This document shows positions 62,938 through 64,000 of a stretch of 64,000 nt of DNA, piece after piece. Under the pieces are notes generated by a model that was given only the letters and a program-made list of their open reading frames with translations, was not told where the DNA came from and made no database searches. Each line of letters opens with the position of its first letter. Position 1 is the first letter of the stretch. Both the position numbers and the translations under genes were made by a program. Source of the DNA: Methanobacterium_B sp963703015. Lineage in GTDB: Archaea; Methanobacteriota; Methanobacteria; Methanobacteriales; Methanobacteriaceae. Where the stretch lies: positions 1,922,001 through 1,986,000 of the forward strand of contig OY969779.1 in the NCBI GenBank assembly GCA_963703015.1, in the 5' to 3' direction.

Positions 62938-64000
62938 ATGATGAAAATCGGAGTGGTTGTTCACGGGCCCCAGATTGTTGATACAGGATATGCAGTTGAG
63001 ATACTGAAACTTCTGGAAAACTATGGGGAAGTTAACGCAATACTTGGCGGGACCATGGGCAGAACTGCTGTTATTGATGCTGAACTTGAAGATAAGATTG
63101 ACATTGGTCAAAAACTTCTTCCAAGCCAGTCTATAGAGAACCTTTCAAAAACTTCAGATGTAGTGGTGCTAATTAACTATGGAAAGTCCAGTGTAACTGG
63201 ACACGCATTTGGATACAAGGTATTTAATAGATGTGCTGTTAATCCAAACCTTTTACAGATAGAAAGACCTGGAGAAAAGGATGGAACAGTCATACCATGG
63301 AACAATGATCTTGTTGGTCTTGGAGAAAATATTGCCCAAGATCTTAATCTAGAACTAACTGATCCTTCACTCATAACAGATAAAATGGAATTAAGTGGAG
63401 TTGGAGCATTCAAATCAGGTAATATAGTACACAGAAAGGTAGCGGGAGTTTCTCCAGATGAAAATATTCTTTTAAACGGTATCGTGGTTGGGAGATCAAC
63501 ATCTGAAAATGTTATACTGGTTGCAGAGGATGGAATCCTCACACAGATCCTTGGGGGCATAATAAAAAATCATGGAGTTGAAAAGCTTGGAAAAATCGAT
63601 CTTGAAGATGCAGTGGTTAAAACTGGCCTACTAAGAAGGTCTAAGGTTAAACCAAGGATAATTAAATCTAAACAAAATGCCGAAAAAAGAAATTCTTCTA
63701 AACTCAATATATCATATTTAAGCCATGCTGCAGAGGACATATACAAATTAAAAGATTCAGATCTTGTGGTGACAGTTGGAGATGATACCACGCTGGTTGC
63801 AGCAGATATTCTCTACAGATTCAACGTTCCAATTATAGGTATAACAGATGGGGATCTTGACCGTGTGGTTGAGGAGGGTTTTAAACCAGTTGGATCTATG
63901 ATTATCGAATTAGACAGTGGTTGGGATGATATTATAGGTGAAAAAATCTTTTTAGAACTGTTTAATGGCAAACAGACCATGGAAATAGAAAATATAGAAA
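62938..64000 (+). CDS. DUF2117 family protein (cut by window end)
   Basis: Methanogen-type protein; at least 354 residues are visible. It opens MMKIGVVVHGPQIVDTG, then VNAILGGTMGRTAVIDA, LINYGKSSVTGHAFG, RPGEKDGTVIPW and in the later part VTVGDDTTLVAADILYR and FNVPIIGITDGDLD. These repeated nucleotide-like folds fit DUF2117, whose role is unknown. Starts at ATG 62938 or 62941. No stop occurs before position 64000. Confidence 0.8.
   Translation, partial: MMKIGVVVHGPQIVDTGYAVEILKLLENYGEVNAILGGTMGRTAVIDAELEDKIDIGQKLLPSQSIENLSKTSDVVVLINYGKSSVTGHAFGYKVFNRCAVNPNLLQIERPGEKDGTVIPWNNDLVGLGENIAQDLNLELTDPSLITDKMELSGVGAFKSGNIVHRKVAGVSPDENILLNGIVVGRSTSENVILVAEDGILTQILGGIIKNHGVEKLGKIDLEDAVVKTGLLRRSKVKPRIIKSKQNAEKRNSSKLNISYLSHAAEDIYKLKDSDLVVTVGDDTTLVAADILYRFNVPIIGITDGDLDRVVEEGFKPVGSMIIELDSGWDDIIGEKIFLELFNGKQTMEIENIE

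Noticed and set aside
1..64000. CRISPR array, rRNA, tRNA, prophage or insertion sequence
   Set aside because: I looked for spaced repeats, tRNA T-arm patterns, integrase and transposase motifs on both strands and found none that hold.

Overview
The window comes from a low-GC archaeal methanogen of the order Methanobacteriales, most likely a Methanobacterium-type organism. The evidence is F420-dependent NADP reductase, the FeS/CCG subunit of CoM/CoB thiol:fumarate reductase, a group-3 type [NiFe]-hydrogenase, 2-phosphoglycerate kinase (cyclic diphosphoglycerate pathway), an archaeal clamp loader (RfcS/RfcL), HMG-CoA reductase, EndA, an archaeal-type Nob1, SepF, and methanogen-restricted families such as DUF2117 and DUF2226. 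Genes are preceded by GGTGAT/GGAGGT-type Shine-Dalgarno sites and TTTATATA-type TATA boxes. I see no rRNA, tRNA, CRISPR array, insertion sequence or prophage. This is chromosomal core DNA with some lineage-specific patches.

Layout. 1-10 kb, mostly minus strand: thrC (cut by the window edge), a SpoIIM-like membrane protein, trpS, endA, hexuloisomerase, npdG, a TIM-barrel isomerase, a PIN-ATPase-KH protein overlapping hisI, hisS, and an RNA-ligase-partner PIN protein. 10-20 kb: aroE, a TatD-like hydrolase, a VIT1-like transporter, hmgA, sucD, an unknown family, aroD, ywbE, an HtpX protease carrying an EF-hand-like loop, DedA, and a stand-alone FwdC-like beta-helix protein. 20-31 kb: a PP-loop protein that has lost its P-loop signature, rfcL/rfcS, a roadblock protein with an acidic linker, a four-gene ferredoxin/V4R/[NiFe]-hydrogenase operon without the usual Hdr/MvhD/FrhB partners, and a sortase/MscS/RNase Z overlap cluster. 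31-40 kb: nadC, a histone-fold protein with an acidic tail, a ZPR1 domain protein, 2-phosphoglycerate kinase, then a cell-organisation neighbourhood: roadblock, DUF1611, SepF, DUF2226, two tandem MinD ATPases (the second with a changed Walker A lysine) and a PfkB kinase.

40-64 kb: housekeeping genes (TatD-like, PAP2, glyS, dcd, TrmJ-like, tfrB, YgjP-like protease). Then comes an organic-acid patch: iorA-iorB, an ACT protein, phenylacetate-CoA ligase, two closely similar sodium:solute symporters (one with a small accessory protein) and a phosphotransbutyrylase. After that: a PRC-barrel protein, an eight-cysteine mini-protein, pyrE behind an exact tandem 18-bp leader duplication, moaB, a candidate structured RNA with its own TATA box, nob1, a zinc-ribbon membrane protein and a DUF2117 gene cut by the window end.

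Working together: aroE, aroD, iorAB and paaK bear on aromatic amino-acid synthesis, de novo or from aryl acids. sucD and tfrB belong to the reductive branch of the incomplete TCA cycle. SepF, the MinD pair and the roadblock proteins suggest a division or polarity module. The items I rate most worth a second look are the histone-fold protein with the acidic tail, the hydrogenase-V4R operon, the structured RNA at 61.46-61.55 kb, the degenerate PP-loop protein and the MinD pair. All functional calls are from reading the sequence; no database search was run.
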